Under the pieces are notes generated by a model, which saw only the letters and a list, made by a program, of their open reading frames with translations, did no database searches and was not told the origin of the DNA. Both the position numbers and the translations under genes were made by a program. DNA of 64,000 nt from Streptomyces fumanus (GTDB lineage Bacteria > Actinomycetota > Actinomycetes > Streptomycetales > Streptomycetaceae), in NCBI RefSeq assembly GCF_014655295.1, contig NZ_BNBI01000001.1:895715-959714 (forward strand). The letters are read 5' to 3'. How positions within the stretch are numbered: position 1 is the first letter of the stretch; the number at the start of each line of letters is the position of its first letter. Shown piece by piece: positions 53,646-63,928 of this stretch.

Positions 53646-55743
53646 GTGCTGCCTCCCCTTGCCTGCTCGACTCCTGCGCGGAACCCTCCGCTCCGGCGTC
53701 CGTGCCGCCCCGCGCCTCCCCGGCGGGCGCACAACCGTCCTGGGCCCGCGGGGCCTCCCCGGGTGCCGTGCCCGAGGCGGGCCGCGGCACCACGCGCGCG
53801 CCGCTGCCGGGCAGTGCCGTCGGGTCGGCCACCGGTGCCGCCGCGGCCGACCTGGGCGGTATCGGGTCCCGGCCCGGCGACCCCGCCGCCGGCCCGGCCG
53901 TACCCTGCGCCGGCACGGTGACGGTCCGGTCGTCGGCCCGTACCGCACCCGCCTGCGCCGCACCGGCGTCGCCCACACCGCGGTTGCGCCGCGAGTCGGT
54001 GGGCTCCAGCGGGATCGGCGAGCCCCGCAGCGGCTCGTCCGCGGTCCTCGGCAGCGTCAGCCGGAACTGCGAACCGCCGCCCGGCTCGCCCCACGCCTGG
54101 AGCCAGCCGCCGTGCAGCCGGGCGTCCTCCAGGGCGATCGACAGCCCCAGTCCCGTACCGCCGGTGGTACGCGCGCGTGCCGGGTCCGCCCGCCAGAAGC
54201 GGCTGAAGACACGGGTCGCCTCGCCGGGCTTGAGCCCGACGCCGTAGTCGCGCACCGCCACCGCCACGGCCCCGCCCGCCGCGGCGAGCTTGACCACGAC
54301 GTCCCTGCCCTCGCCGTGCTCCACGGCGTTGACGACGAGGTTGCGCAGCACCCGCTCCACGCGCCGGGCGTCGGCCTCGGCGACCACGGGCTGCTGGTCG
54401 CCGACGACCCGGATGCGGGTGCCCTTGCGCTCGGCGAGCGGCTCGGCGCCGCTGACCACCCGCCGTACGACCTCGCGGAGGTCGATCGGCTCGGCCTCCA
54501 GCGCCGCCGCGCCCGCGTCGAAGCGGCTGATCTCCAGCAGGTCGGCGAGGAGCGTCTCGAACCGGTCCAGTTGGTCGGCGAGCAGTTCCGCCGACCGCGC
54601 GGTGACCGGATCGAAGTCCACGCGCGCGTCGTGGATGACATCGGCCGCCATCCGCACGGTCGTCAGCGGTGTCCGCAGCTCGTGCGACACGTCGGAGACG
54701 AACCGCCGCTGCATCCGCGACAGGTCCTCCAACTGGCTGATCTTCGACTGGAGGTTCTGCGCCATCTTGTTGAAGGCTTCGCCGAGCCGGGCGATGTCGT
54801 CCTCGCCGGTGACCTTCATCCGTTCCTGCAGCTTCCCGGCGGACAGCCGCTCGGCGATGCTCGCCGCCATCCGCACCGGCGTGACGACCTGGCGCACCAC
54901 CAGCCAGGCGATCGCCCCGAGCAGGACGACGACGAACAGCCCCGCCGTCGCCAGCGTCCCCTTGACCAGGCTCAGCGACTTCTCCTCCTGGGTGAGCGGG
55001 AAGAGGTAGTAGAGCTGGTACGGGTCCCCGTTGGGGTCGTTGACCCGCTTGCCGATGACCAGGCCGGGCTGGGACTCCTGGGCGGAGTTGTAGACGATCC
55101 GGGTGTAGCTCTGGGCCGCCGCCGTACTGGAGTCGATCCGCTCGCGCAGCTCCTCGGGCACGCTGGAGGAGGGGTCGACCAGACCGGAGGCGCGCGGTCC
55201 GCGCCCGCTGCCGCTCTCGCCGCCCACCGGCAGCGTGACCACGTCGAAGGCGCCCTGACCGCCGCTGGACAGCGACTTGACCAGATCGCTCATCCACTGG
55301 ATGACGTTCTGCGCGGGGCGGCCGTCGACCGCCGTACCGTCGTCGCCGGTCACGGCCGCCGACTCCTCGGCCTTCTGCTTGGCCACCGCGAACCCGCCGG
55401 TGGCCTGGCTCTGCGAGGCTTTCACCTTGGCGTCCAGCAGGCCGTTGCGCACCTGGCCGATGACGACGAAGCCGAGCAGCAGGACAACGCCCAGCGACAT
55501 CAGCAGGGTGGTGACGACGACCTTGAGCTGGATGTTGCGCCGCCACAGCCGCATGACCGGCAGCAGCGGCCGGCGCACCCAGCGCATGAACAGGCGGAGC
55601 ACCGGGCTGCCCTGCACGCCCCCCTGCAACAACCCGCCCTCCACCAGGCGTCCCCAGCGGGAACCGCCCGGCTTCCGGCCGACAGGCCGCCCGGCGCGGG
55701 CCCCGGACGTCCCGGGCGCCGAAGCGGCACTGTCCCCGGGCAT
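53635..55743 (-). CDS. mtrB: Two-component sensor histidine kinase MtrB
   Basis: A 702-residue membrane kinase. After a Gly/Arg-rich cytoplasmic start, TM1 (VVVTTLLMSLGVVLLLGFVV), an outer domain of about 180 residues and TM2 (LFVVVLLGAIAWLVV) lead to a HAMP domain. The HisKA motif VSHELRTPLTTVRMAAD has phospho-acceptor His354. ATPase boxes include NLVVNAVEHGEG, VAVRDYGVGLKPGE and GTGLGLSIALEDARLHGG. The C-terminal ~130 residues are Pro/Ala-rich and extend beyond the usual catalytic core. It lies 1 bp after mtrA. Homologues respond to wall and division state. Confidence 0.96.
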   Translation of the reverse strand: MPGDSAASAPGTSGARAGRPVGRKPGGSRWGRLVEGGLLQGGVQGSPVLRLFMRWVRRPLLPVMRLWRRNIQLKVVVTTLLMSLGVVLLLGFVVIGQVRNGLLDAKVKASQSQATGGFAVAKQKAEESAAVTGDDGTAVDGRPAQNVIQWMSDLVKSLSSGGQGAFDVVTLPVGGESGSGRGPRASGLVDPSSSVPEELRERIDSSTAAAQSYTRIVYNSAQESQPGLVIGKRVNDPNGDPYQLYYLFPLTQEEKSLSLVKGTLATAGLFVVVLLGAIAWLVVRQVVTPVRMAASIAERLSAGKLQERMKVTGEDDIARLGEAFNKMAQNLQSKISQLEDLSRMQRRFVSDVSHELRTPLTTVRMAADVIHDARVDFDPVTARSAELLADQLDRFETLLADLLEISRFDAGAAALEAEPIDLREVVRRVVSGAEPLAERKGTRIRVVGDQQPVVAEADARRVERVLRNLVVNAVEHGEGRDVVVKLAAAGGAVAVAVRDYGVGLKPGEATRVFSRFWRADPARARTTGGTGLGLSIALEDARLHGGWLQAWGEPGGGSQFRLTLPRTADEPLRGSPIPLEPTDSRRNRGVGDAGAAQAGAVRADDRTVTVPAQGTAGPAAGSPGRDPIPPRSAAAAPVADPTALPGSGARVVPRPASGTAPGEAPRAQDGCAPAGEARGGTDAGAEGSAQESSRQGEAARGR

Positions 55744-55744
55744 G

Positions 55745-56434
55745 TCAGCTCGGCCCCGCCTTGTACCCGACGCCCCGGACGGTCACCACGATCTCCGGCT
55801 TCTCCGGGTCCTTCTCGACCTTGGAACGCAGCCGCTGCACATGTACGTTGACCAGCCGGGTGTCCGCCGCGTGCCGGTAGCCCCACACCTGCTCCAGGAG
55901 CACCTCGCGGGTGAACACCTGCCACGGCTTGCGGGCCAGCGCCACCAGCAGGTCGAACTCCAGCGGCGTCAGCGCGATCGACTGCCCGTCCCGCTTCACG
56001 GAGTGCCCGGCCACGTCGATGACCAGGTCGCCTATGGCGAGCTGCTCGGGCGCCGGCTCCTCCGACCTGCGCAGCCGGGCCCGGATCCGGGCCACCAGCT
56101 CCTTCGGCTTGAACGGCTTCACGATGTAGTCGTCGGCCCCGGACTCCAGGCCCACGACCACGTCGACGGTGTCGCTCTTGGCCGTCAGCATCACGATCGG
56201 CACCCCGGACTCCGCCCGGATCAGACGGCACACCTCGATACCGTCCCGGCCCGGCAGCATCAGATCGAGCAGCACCAGGTCGGGCTTGGTCTCACGGAAG
56301 GCGGCCAGCGCCTTGTCGCCGTCGGCCACGAAAGACGGCTCAAAACCCTCACCACGCAGCACGATGCCGAGCATCTCGGCCAGTGCGGTGTCGTCGTCGA
56401 CGACAAGGACTCGTCCCTTCATAAACGACATCAT
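55745..56434 (-). CDS. mtrA: Two-component response regulator MtrA
   Basis: A 229-residue OmpR/PhoB-type regulator. The receiver has VLVVDDDTALAEML, Asp57 in DLVLLDLMLPG, Thr in VIMLTAKSD-like strand and Lys in DDYIVKPFKPKEL. The winged helix is LTPLEFDLLVALARKPWQVF, then VHVQRLRSKVEKDPEKPEIV and RGVGYKAG. Two starts are possible (MMSFMKGRVL): ATG 56434 or the Met at 56422. In Streptomyces MtrA is a global regulator of development and antibiotic genes. A palindrome of GTGACC halves lies upstream. Confidence 0.97.
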   Translation of the reverse strand: MMSFMKGRVLVVDDDTALAEMLGIVLRGEGFEPSFVADGDKALAAFRETKPDLVLLDLMLPGRDGIEVCRLIRAESGVPIVMLTAKSDTVDVVVGLESGADDYIVKPFKPKELVARIRARLRRSEEPAPEQLAIGDLVIDVAGHSVKRDGQSIALTPLEFDLLVALARKPWQVFTREVLLEQVWGYRHAADTRLVNVHVQRLRSKVEKDPEKPEIVVTVRGVGYKAGPS

Positions 56435-56472
56435 CCCATTCTCATAACGGACACAGAGGCGCAGGTGAGGCA

Positions 56473-56490
56473 GGTCACTGGCCTGTGACC
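56473..56490. promoter_or_regulatory. GGTCAC-N6-GTGACC palindrome upstream of mtrA
   Basis: A perfect 6-bp inverted repeat, 39 bp upstream of the mtrA start. GTGACC resembles the GTNACC half-site reported for MtrA, so autoregulation is a reasonable guess, although known MtrA sites are mostly direct repeats. Confidence 0.4.
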
Positions 56491-56602
56491 ATAGTCGTAG
56501 GGGACGGTCACTGTCTGCCCCCGTCCTGTGGCCTGCGCCCCTGTGCGTACGAGCCGTGGACGGATGTCCCTCGGACGCGTCCGGCGGGCCGGCTCCGCCG
56601 CG

Positions 56603-57745
56603 TCAGCCGATGGTGACCCGGCGCGACCTCGCGCACAGCTCGGCCAGGCCCTCCGCCGTCACCGGCGACACCACTCCCTCCTCGGTGACGATCGCCGTCA
56701 CCAGCTCCGGCGGCGTCACGTCGAACGCCGGGTTGTACGCCTGCGTGCCCAGCGGCGCGACCGGCACGCCGCCGCCCGCCCCGGTCACCGGCACCTGCGG
56801 CACCGACACCTCGGTCACCTCGTACGCGGGCCGCTGTTCGACCTCGATGGACGCGCCGTCGGGTGTCTGCGGGTCCACCGTGGTCACCGGTGCCACCACG
56901 ATGAACGGCACGTGGTGGTAGCGCGCCAGCACCGCCAGCGGGTAGCTCCCCACCTTGTTCGCCACCGAACCGTCGGCGGCTATCCGGTCCGCCCCGATCA
57001 GCACCGCGTCCACCTCGCCGGCCGCGAACAGCGAACCGGCCGCGTTGTCGGTGAGCAGCGTGTGCGCCATGTCGTTGCGCGCCGCCTCGTACGCCGTGAG
57101 CCGGGCGCCCTGGAACAGCGGCCGGGTCTCGTCCACCCACAGGCGCCGCAGCCGCCCCGCCCGGTGCGCCGCGAGCGCGACGGCGAACGCCGTGCCCTCG
57201 CCGCCGGACACCAGCGAGCCCGTGTTGCAGTGCGTGAGGATGCGGTGCCCGCCGCCGGGCAGCAGTTCGTCGAGCAGCGCCAGCCCGTGCTCGGCCATGC
57301 GGGCGCTGGCCTCGGCGTCCTCCCGGTGCAGCGCCCGCGCCGCGGCCAGCGCCGCCGCGGCGGCCTGACCGGCACCGCCGCCCTTGGCCAGCGCCGCGCG
57401 GTGGGCGGCCTGGGCCCGGCGCACGCCGACGGCGAGGTTGACCGCGGTGGGCCGGGCCTCCGCGAGGGCGTTCGCGGCGTCGTCCACGTCGTAGCCCCGC
57501 GCGGCGGCGAGCGCGACCCCGTACGCGCCGGCGATACCGAGCAGCGGCGCTCCCCGCACGGCGAGCGAACGGATCGCCTCCACCAGCGCGGGCGCGTCCG
57601 TGCAGACCAGCTCGACCTCCTCGGCCGGCAGCCTGGTCTGGTCCAGCAGGACCAGCACCGGACCTTCAGGTGGTTCCTCCCAGCGGATGGCCGGGATCTC
57701 GTGGGGCCGCTTGTCCTCGCCGGTTCGCGCGTACTGATCAGCCAT
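56603..57745 (-). CDS. mtnA: Methylthioribose-1-phosphate isomerase
   Basis: A 380-residue aldose-ketose isomerase of the methionine salvage pathway that converts 5-methylthioribose 1-phosphate to methylthioribulose 1-phosphate. The active-site Cys is in RILTHCNTGSLVSGGEGTAF and the catalytic Asp in VDAVLIGADRIAADGSVANKVGSY. The N-terminal part carries RSLAVRGAPLLGIAGAYGVA. The C-terminal insert PVTGAGGGVPVAPLGTQAYNPAFDVTPPE fits the family ending. It lies 112 bp upstream of the mtrA region in the same direction but is probably separate. Confidence 0.94.
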   Translation of the reverse strand: MADQYARTGEDKRPHEIPAIRWEEPPEGPVLVLLDQTRLPAEEVELVCTDAPALVEAIRSLAVRGAPLLGIAGAYGVALAAARGYDVDDAANALAEARPTAVNLAVGVRRAQAAHRAALAKGGGAGQAAAAALAAARALHREDAEASARMAEHGLALLDELLPGGGHRILTHCNTGSLVSGGEGTAFAVALAAHRAGRLRRLWVDETRPLFQGARLTAYEAARNDMAHTLLTDNAAGSLFAAGEVDAVLIGADRIAADGSVANKVGSYPLAVLARYHHVPFIVVAPVTTVDPQTPDGASIEVEQRPAYEVTEVSVPQVPVTGAGGGVPVAPLGTQAYNPAFDVTPPELVTAIVTEEGVVSPVTAEGLAELCARSRRVTIG

Positions 57746-57885
57746 GCGGTCAGTCTGCCCGCTATCCGTCGGACAATTGAAGGTGCGCAGCCCCTACCTC
57801 GGCCGGTCCGCACCGCACCGCCCCATGGCACGATGGGCGCCAACCCGCCGCCGCGAACGCGGACGGGCACCGTGAAGGAGCGACG

Positions 57886-59322
57886 ATGAACGACACTCCG
57901 GGCTGGGCCTCGCCCGGATCCGCCCCGTCCGACGGGCGGCAGCCCGGCGCGTCCGGCCCCGCCGAGCCCGCCGACCGCCCCGGAACCGACCAGCCCGCGC
58001 AGCCCGCGGACCAGCCGGACGCGGAGCCGACGGGCCCCGGCACGAAGTGGTCCAAGGAGCAGCCGCCCCCCGGCCAGTGGTCCGCGCCCGCGGGCACCCC
58101 GCCGCCCACCGCGCCCGGCCCCGCCACCCCGCCGCCTCCCCCGCCACCCGGCCCGGGCTGGGGCACCCCTCCCCCCGGCGGCCCGAGCGGCCCCGGCGGC
58201 CCTGGCGGATACGGCGGTCCCGGCGCCCCGGGCAACGGAGGCGGCTACGGCGGTCCCGGCGGAAGCTGGGGAGCACCCGGCGGATACGGCGGTCCCGGCG
58301 GATACGGCGGCTGGGGTGCCAATTGGGGCGGCCCCCCGCCCGCGGCCAAGCCCGGCGTGATCCCCCTGCGCCCCCTCGGCGTCGGCGAGATCCTCGACGG
58401 CGCGGTCTCCACCATGCGTACCTACTGGCGCACGGTCCTCGGCATCTCCCTGACCGTCGCCGTCGTCACCGAGATCATCGTCGTGCTGCTCCAGGGCCTC
58501 GTCCTGGACAGCGCGAGCACCGACGCCCTCAACGACCCGAGCGCCACTCTGAGCGAACTGGGCGACGCCATGGCCGACGCCATGATCGGCTCGGCTGTCG
58601 TCTTCGTGATCTCCCTGGTCGGCACGGTGGTGGCGACCGCCCTGCTGACCGCCGTCACCAGCCGTGCCGTCCTCGGCAAGCCGGTGACCACGGCCGAGGC
58701 GTGGCGGGACGCCCGTCCCCAGATCCTGCGGCTGTTCGGCCTGATCGTCCTGTTGCTGCTCATCATCGCCGCCGTCCTCACCGCCGGCGCCGTGCCCGGT
58801 CTGATCGTCGGGTTCACCGTGGGCGGCGACGCGGCCGTCGCGCTCACCGTCCTCGGTGTCCTCGCCGCCGCCGTCGTCACCGTCTGGCTCATGGTCCGCT
58901 TCTCGCTGGCCTCGCCCGCGCTGATGCTGGAGAAGCAGAGCATCGCCAAGGCGATGAGCCGCTCCGTCAAGCTGGTGCGCGGCTCCTGGTGGCGGGTCTT
59001 CGGCATCCAGTTGCTCGCCACGATCATCGCCAACGTCGTCGCGTCGATCATCGTCATCCCGTTCACCTTCCTCGCCGCGGCGCTCAGCGGCGAGGGGGTC
59101 GGCGGGTTCGTCGAGGGTACCGGCGGCCTCGGCTGGACCTTCCTGGTGATCAGCGGGATCGGCTCGGTGATCGGCTCGATGCTCACCTTCCCGATCACGG
59201 CGGGCGTCACCGTGCTCCTCTACATCGACCAGCGCATCCGCCGCGAGGCCCTCGACCTCGAACTGGCCCGCGCCGCCGGCGTCCAGGGCTACGGCACCCC
59301 CGGCGCGACCCCGGGGAGCTGA
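57886..59322 (+). CDS. Polytopic membrane protein with Pro/Gly-rich N-terminus
   Basis: A 478-residue protein with a GAAGGAG site before ATG 57886. The first ~145 residues are Pro/Gly/Ala-rich, with repeats of the GGYGGPGG type. From PGVIPLRPLGVGEILDGAVSTMRTYWR onward it has about six membrane segments and amphipathic loops (AMSRSVKLVRGSWWRVFGIQ). This architecture is common in actinobacteria and is sometimes annotated as a glycerophosphodiester phosphodiesterase membrane domain, but no catalytic motif is present. It begins the rightward operon (4-bp gap to the next gene). Confidence 0.75.
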   Translation: MNDTPGWASPGSAPSDGRQPGASGPAEPADRPGTDQPAQPADQPDAEPTGPGTKWSKEQPPPGQWSAPAGTPPPTAPGPATPPPPPPPGPGWGTPPPGGPSGPGGPGGYGGPGAPGNGGGYGGPGGSWGAPGGYGGPGGYGGWGANWGGPPPAAKPGVIPLRPLGVGEILDGAVSTMRTYWRTVLGISLTVAVVTEIIVVLLQGLVLDSASTDALNDPSATLSELGDAMADAMIGSAVVFVISLVGTVVATALLTAVTSRAVLGKPVTTAEAWRDARPQILRLFGLIVLLLLIIAAVLTAGAVPGLIVGFTVGGDAAVALTVLGVLAAAVVTVWLMVRFSLASPALMLEKQSIAKAMSRSVKLVRGSWWRVFGIQLLATIIANVVASIIVIPFTFLAAALSGEGVGGFVEGTGGLGWTFLVISGIGSVIGSMLTFPITAGVTVLLYIDQRIRREALDLELARAAGVQGYGTPGATPGS

Positions 59323-59326
59323 TGCG

Positions 59327-60097
59327 GTGAGCAGGACGGGGGGAATGCTCACCGAGGTGCTGCCGGGCACCGCCCTGCGGGGGCTGCTGCGCGCCGGCGA
59401 CCACATGGCGCCCGCACTGTCGCGCGGTGACGACCGGCCGCCGCTGACCGTCCCGCGCGACCCCGCCCGCGAGGCGGCCCGGCGTGAGCTGTCCAAGCGC
59501 ATGTACCACGAGAACGACCCCAGTTGGTTCCAGCGTGCCCTGAACGCCTTCTGGGACTGGATCGACGACCTGTTCAGCACCGCCGCGACGGCGGCCCCCG
59601 GCGGCACGCTCGGCCTGGTCGTCATCGTCGTCGCCGTCCTCGCGGTCGCCGGCGCCCTGTGGTGGCGCCTGGGCACCCCCCGCCGCCCGCCCGTCTCCGC
59701 CGCCGCGCTCTTCGACGACCGCCCCCGCACCGCCGCCGACCACCGCGCCGCCGCGGAGGCCCACGCCGTCCAGGGCCACTGGAACCGGGCCGTCCAGGAA
59801 CGCATGCGCGCCATCGTCCGGTCCCTGGAGGAACGCGCCCTGCTCGACCCGCGCCCCGGCCGCACCGCCGACGAGGCCGCCACGGAGGCCGGCCGCGCCC
59901 TGCCCGCCCACAGCGACCGGCTGCGCGCCGCCGCCCGCGACTTCGACGACGTCACGTACGGCGGCCGCCCGGCCACCGAGCCGGCGTACCGGCGCATGGC
60001 CGGCCTCGACCAGGACCTGGCCCGCACCAGACCGCGACCGGCGGACAGCACCGCGCACAGCACGGACCACCACACCCGCCAGGGAGCCGCCGGATGA
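59327..60097 (+). CDS. DUF4129 domain membrane protein
   Basis: A 256-residue protein with a GTG start. One membrane segment (LGLVVIVVAVLAVAGALWWR, about residues 100-120) follows the hallmark RRELSKRMYHENDPSWFQRALNAFWDWIDDL. The C-terminal cytoplasmic DUF4129 domain contains DHRAAAEAHAVQGHWNRAVQERMRAIVRSLEERALLDPRPGRTADE. Its stop overlaps the next start (ATGA). DUF4129 proteins almost always accompany MoxR and DUF58 genes; the biochemical role is unknown. Confidence 0.88.
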   Translation: MSRTGGMLTEVLPGTALRGLLRAGDHMAPALSRGDDRPPLTVPRDPAREAARRELSKRMYHENDPSWFQRALNAFWDWIDDLFSTAATAAPGGTLGLVVIVVAVLAVAGALWWRLGTPRRPPVSAAALFDDRPRTAADHRAAAEAHAVQGHWNRAVQERMRAIVRSLEERALLDPRPGRTADEAATEAGRALPAHSDRLRAAARDFDDVTYGGRPATEPAYRRMAGLDQDLARTRPRPADSTAHSTDHHTRQGAAG

Positions 60098-61331
60098 CCA
60101 CCGAGGCCACGCTCCCGGACACCTCGGCCTCGCCCACCGCCCGCCAGGTGTGGACCCGCGCGCGCGGAGTCGCCCTCGCCCTGGTGGTGCTCCTCGCCGG
60201 GGCCGTCGCGATCGCCGTCGTCCGCTCCGACGCCCGGCACGGGGAGCTGGACCCGCGCTCGGCCGATCCCTACGGCAGCCGGGCCGTCGCCGAACTCCTC
60301 GCCGACCGGGGCGTGTCCACCCGGGTCGTCACCACGCTGTCCGCCGCCCGCGCGGCGACCGGCCCCGACACCACCCTCCTGGTGGCCGTCCCCGACCGCC
60401 TGACCGAACGGCAGCAGACCGACCTGCACGCGGCCATCACCGGCTCCGGCGGCCGTACCGTCCTGGTGGCGCCCGGCGGCCCGGCCGTCGAACGGCTCGC
60501 CCCCGGCGTCACCGCCGACCCCGCCACCAGTCTCGACTCGACGCTGTCCCCCGACTGCGACCTGCCCGCCGCCCGCCGCGCGGGCACCGCCGACACCGGC
60601 GGCATCCGCTACACCGCCATCCGCCCGGACGCCGACGCCTGCTACCCCAGCGACCGCCTGGCCACCCTGCTGCGCCTCCCCGAGACGACCGACGAGAACC
60701 ACGGGAACGACGAGAACCACGGGAACCCCACGGGAGACACCCCCGAGGGCGACACGATCGTCCTCGGCGCCCCCGACATCCTCCTCAACAACCGTCTCGA
60801 CGAGCACGGCAACGCCTCGCTCGCCCTGCAACTCCTCGGCTCCCGCCCGCATCTGGTCTGGTACCTCCCCACACTGTCCGACCCCACCGCCCAGGACGAC
60901 GAACGCGGCCTGTTCGACCTGCTCCCCTCCGGCTGGCTCTGGGGCACCCTGCAGCTCTTCCTCGCCGCGGCCGTCGCCGCCCTCTGGAGGGCACGCCGAC
61001 TCGGCCCCCTCGTGCCGGAAAGACTCCCCGTCGCGATCCGCGCCTCCGAGACCGTCGAAGGCCGCGCCCGCCTCTACCGCAAGGCCGACGCCCGCGACCG
61101 CGCCGCCGCCGCTCTTCGCTCCACCACCCGCACGCGCCTCGCCCCCCTGGTCGGCGTCCCCGTGGCCCAGGCACACGCGCCCGAAGCCCTGCTCCCCGCC
61201 CTGTCCGCCCACCTCCACGGCGACGGACAGTCCCTGCACGCCCTCCTCTTCGGCCCGCCGCCCAGCGACGACGCCGCCCTCGTCTCCCTCGCCGATCACC
61301 TCGACGCCCTCGAAAGGCAGGTACGCCGTCC

Positions 61332-61335
<4 letters not shown>
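60094..61335 (+). CDS. DUF4350 domain membrane protein
   Basis: A 413-residue protein. An N-terminal membrane segment (VALALVVLLAGAVAIAVVR) is followed by a DUF4350 domain (ELDPRSADPYGSRAVAELLADRGVSTRVVTTLSAARA; TLLVAVPDRLTERQQTDLHA) and a second membrane segment near 310 (WGTLQLFLAAAVAALW). A short duplicated DENHGN motif occurs at about residues 200-211. It overlaps both neighbours by four bases (ATGA), so the operon is translationally coupled. The function is unknown beyond the MoxR context. Confidence 0.88.
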
Positions 61336-62323
<988 letters not shown>

Positions 62324-62324
<1 letters not shown>

Positions 62325-63634
62325 TGGCACCCACCGGACGCGCCGCGCTCCTCGCGGCCCTGGGCTCCCTCCCCGTCGGCATCTGGGAACCGGGCTGGAC
62401 GGGCATCCTGGCCGTCAACGCGCCCCTCGCCCTGGCCTGCGCCTGCGACTACGCCCTGGCCGCTCCCGTACGCCGGCTGCGCCTCACGCGCTCCGGCGAC
62501 ACCTCCGTACGCCTGGGCGACACCGCCGACGTCACCCTCACGGTCGACAACCCGTCCCGACGCCCCCTGCGCGCCCAGCTCCGCGACGCGTGGCCGCCCA
62601 GCAGTTGGCAGCGCGGGACGGAAACCGCGGCCTCCCGGCACGCCCTGACGGTCCCGCCGGGCGAACGCCGGCGTGTCACCACCCGCCTGCGCCCGACCCG
62701 CCGCGGCGACCGCCAGGCCGACCGCGTGACCATCCGCTCGTTCGGTCCGCTGGGCCTCTTCTCCCGCCAGAGCACCCACAAGGTCCCCTGGACCGTACGT
62801 GTCCTGCCTCCCTTCAACAGCCGCAAGCACCTCCCCGCCAAATTGGCCCGCCTCCGCGAACTCGACGGCCGCACCAGCGTCCTCACCCGAGGCGAGGGCA
62901 CCGAATTCGACAGCCTGCGCGAGTACGTTCCCGGCGACGACACCCGTTCCATCGACTGGCGCGCCACCGCCCGGCACACGACGGTCGCGGTACGCACCTG
63001 GCGTCCCGAACGCGACCGGCACATCCTCGTCGTCCTCGACACCGGCCGCACCTCGGCCGGCCGCGTCGGCGACGCCCCGCGCCTGGACGCCTCGATGGAC
63101 GCGGCACTGCTCCTCGCCGCCTTGGCCTCCCGCGCCGGCGACCGCGTCGACCTCCTCGCCTACGACCGCCGCGTACGCGCCCTGGTCCAGGGCCGCACAG
63201 CAGGCGATGTCCTCCCGTCCCTGGTCAACGCCATGGCGACACTGGAACCCGAGCTGCTGGAAACCGACGCGCGCGGCCTCACGGCCACCGCCCTCCGCAC
63301 GGCCGCCCGCCGTTCCCTGATCGTCCTGCTCACCACTTTGGACGCCGCCCCCATCGAGGAGGGCCTCCTCCCCGTCCTTCCGCAACTCACCCAGCGCCAC
63401 ACGGTCGTCCTGGCTTCGGTGGCCGACCCCCATATCGCCACCATGGCGAAGTCCCGCGGCACCGTGGAATCCATCTACGACGCCGCAGCCGCCGCCCAGG
63501 CCCAGAACGAACGCCATCGCACCGCCGAACAACTCCGCCGCCACGGCGTCACGGTCGTCGACGCGACCCCGGATGAACTGGCCCCGGCCCTGTCCGACGC
63601 CTACCTCGCTTTGAAGTCAGCGGGACGCCTGTAG
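62324..63634 (+). CDS. DUF58 domain protein, MoxR partner
   Basis: A 436-residue protein. Two N-terminal hydrophobic stretches (LLAALGSLPVGIWEPGWTGI; LAVNAPLALACACDYALAAP) precede a beta-rich region and the DUF58 core, EFDSLREYVPGDDTRSIDWRATARHTTVAVRTW, followed by a VWA-like fold (DRHILVVLDTGRTSAGRVG). It starts within the MoxR stop (TGATG), and the operon ends after it with a hairpin terminator. The exact role is unknown; stress or envelope functions are reported for MoxR/DUF58 pairs. Confidence 0.92.
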
Positions 63635-63646
63635 AGACAACAAAAA

Positions 63647-63668
63647 GGGGGACCCGAATAGGTCCCCC
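63647..63668 (+). terminator. Terminator of the MoxR/DUF58 operon
   Basis: GGGGGACC-CGAATA-GGTCCCCC is a perfect 8-bp stem preceded by an A tract, 12 bp after the DUF58 stop. It lies between convergent transcripts. Confidence 0.75.
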
Positions 63669-63695
63669 ATCCCGCAATGATCCCGGAACGCAGAA

Positions 63696-63723
63696 AAACC
63701 CCGCACCGGAAGGTGCGGGGTTT
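63696..63723 (-). terminator. rRNA operon terminator
   Basis: A 12-bp stem, AAACCCCGCACC and complement, with a GGAA loop (plus-strand view). Read leftward it is followed by a T tract, 13 bp beyond the 5S gene. Confidence 0.88.
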
Positions 63724-63736
63724 CCCTTGAATAATT

Positions 63737-63855
63737 GTTCGGCGGCGTCCTACTCTCCCACAGGGTCCCCCCTGCAGTACCATCGGCGCTGTAAGGCTTA
63801 GCTTCCGGGTTCGGAATGTAACCGGGCGTTTCCCCTACGCTATGACCACCGAAAC
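63737..63855 (-). rRNA. rrf: 5S ribosomal RNA
   Basis: About 119 nt read leftward, beginning GTTTCGGTGGTCATAGCG and ending GGACGCCGCCGAAC. The ends pair as the 5S helix I, and the internal CCGAACCCGGAAGCTAAGCC is the conserved loop B/helix III segment. It is the last gene of the leftward rRNA operon. Confidence 0.96.
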
Positions 63856-63928
63856 ACTATGAAACTGACAACCGGCACTTCGGCTGTTCGTGGTTTCAGA
63901 ACCAACACAGTGGACGCGAGCAACTGAG

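Noticed and set aside
57038..57046. TTGTCGGTG inside mtnA as another damage promoter
   Set aside because: No TAnnnT element follows at N8, and it lies within a coding region.
63856..63928. tRNA in the 23S-5S spacer
   Set aside because: The 73-bp spacer lacks a T-loop (GGTTCGA) and any cloverleaf pairing.
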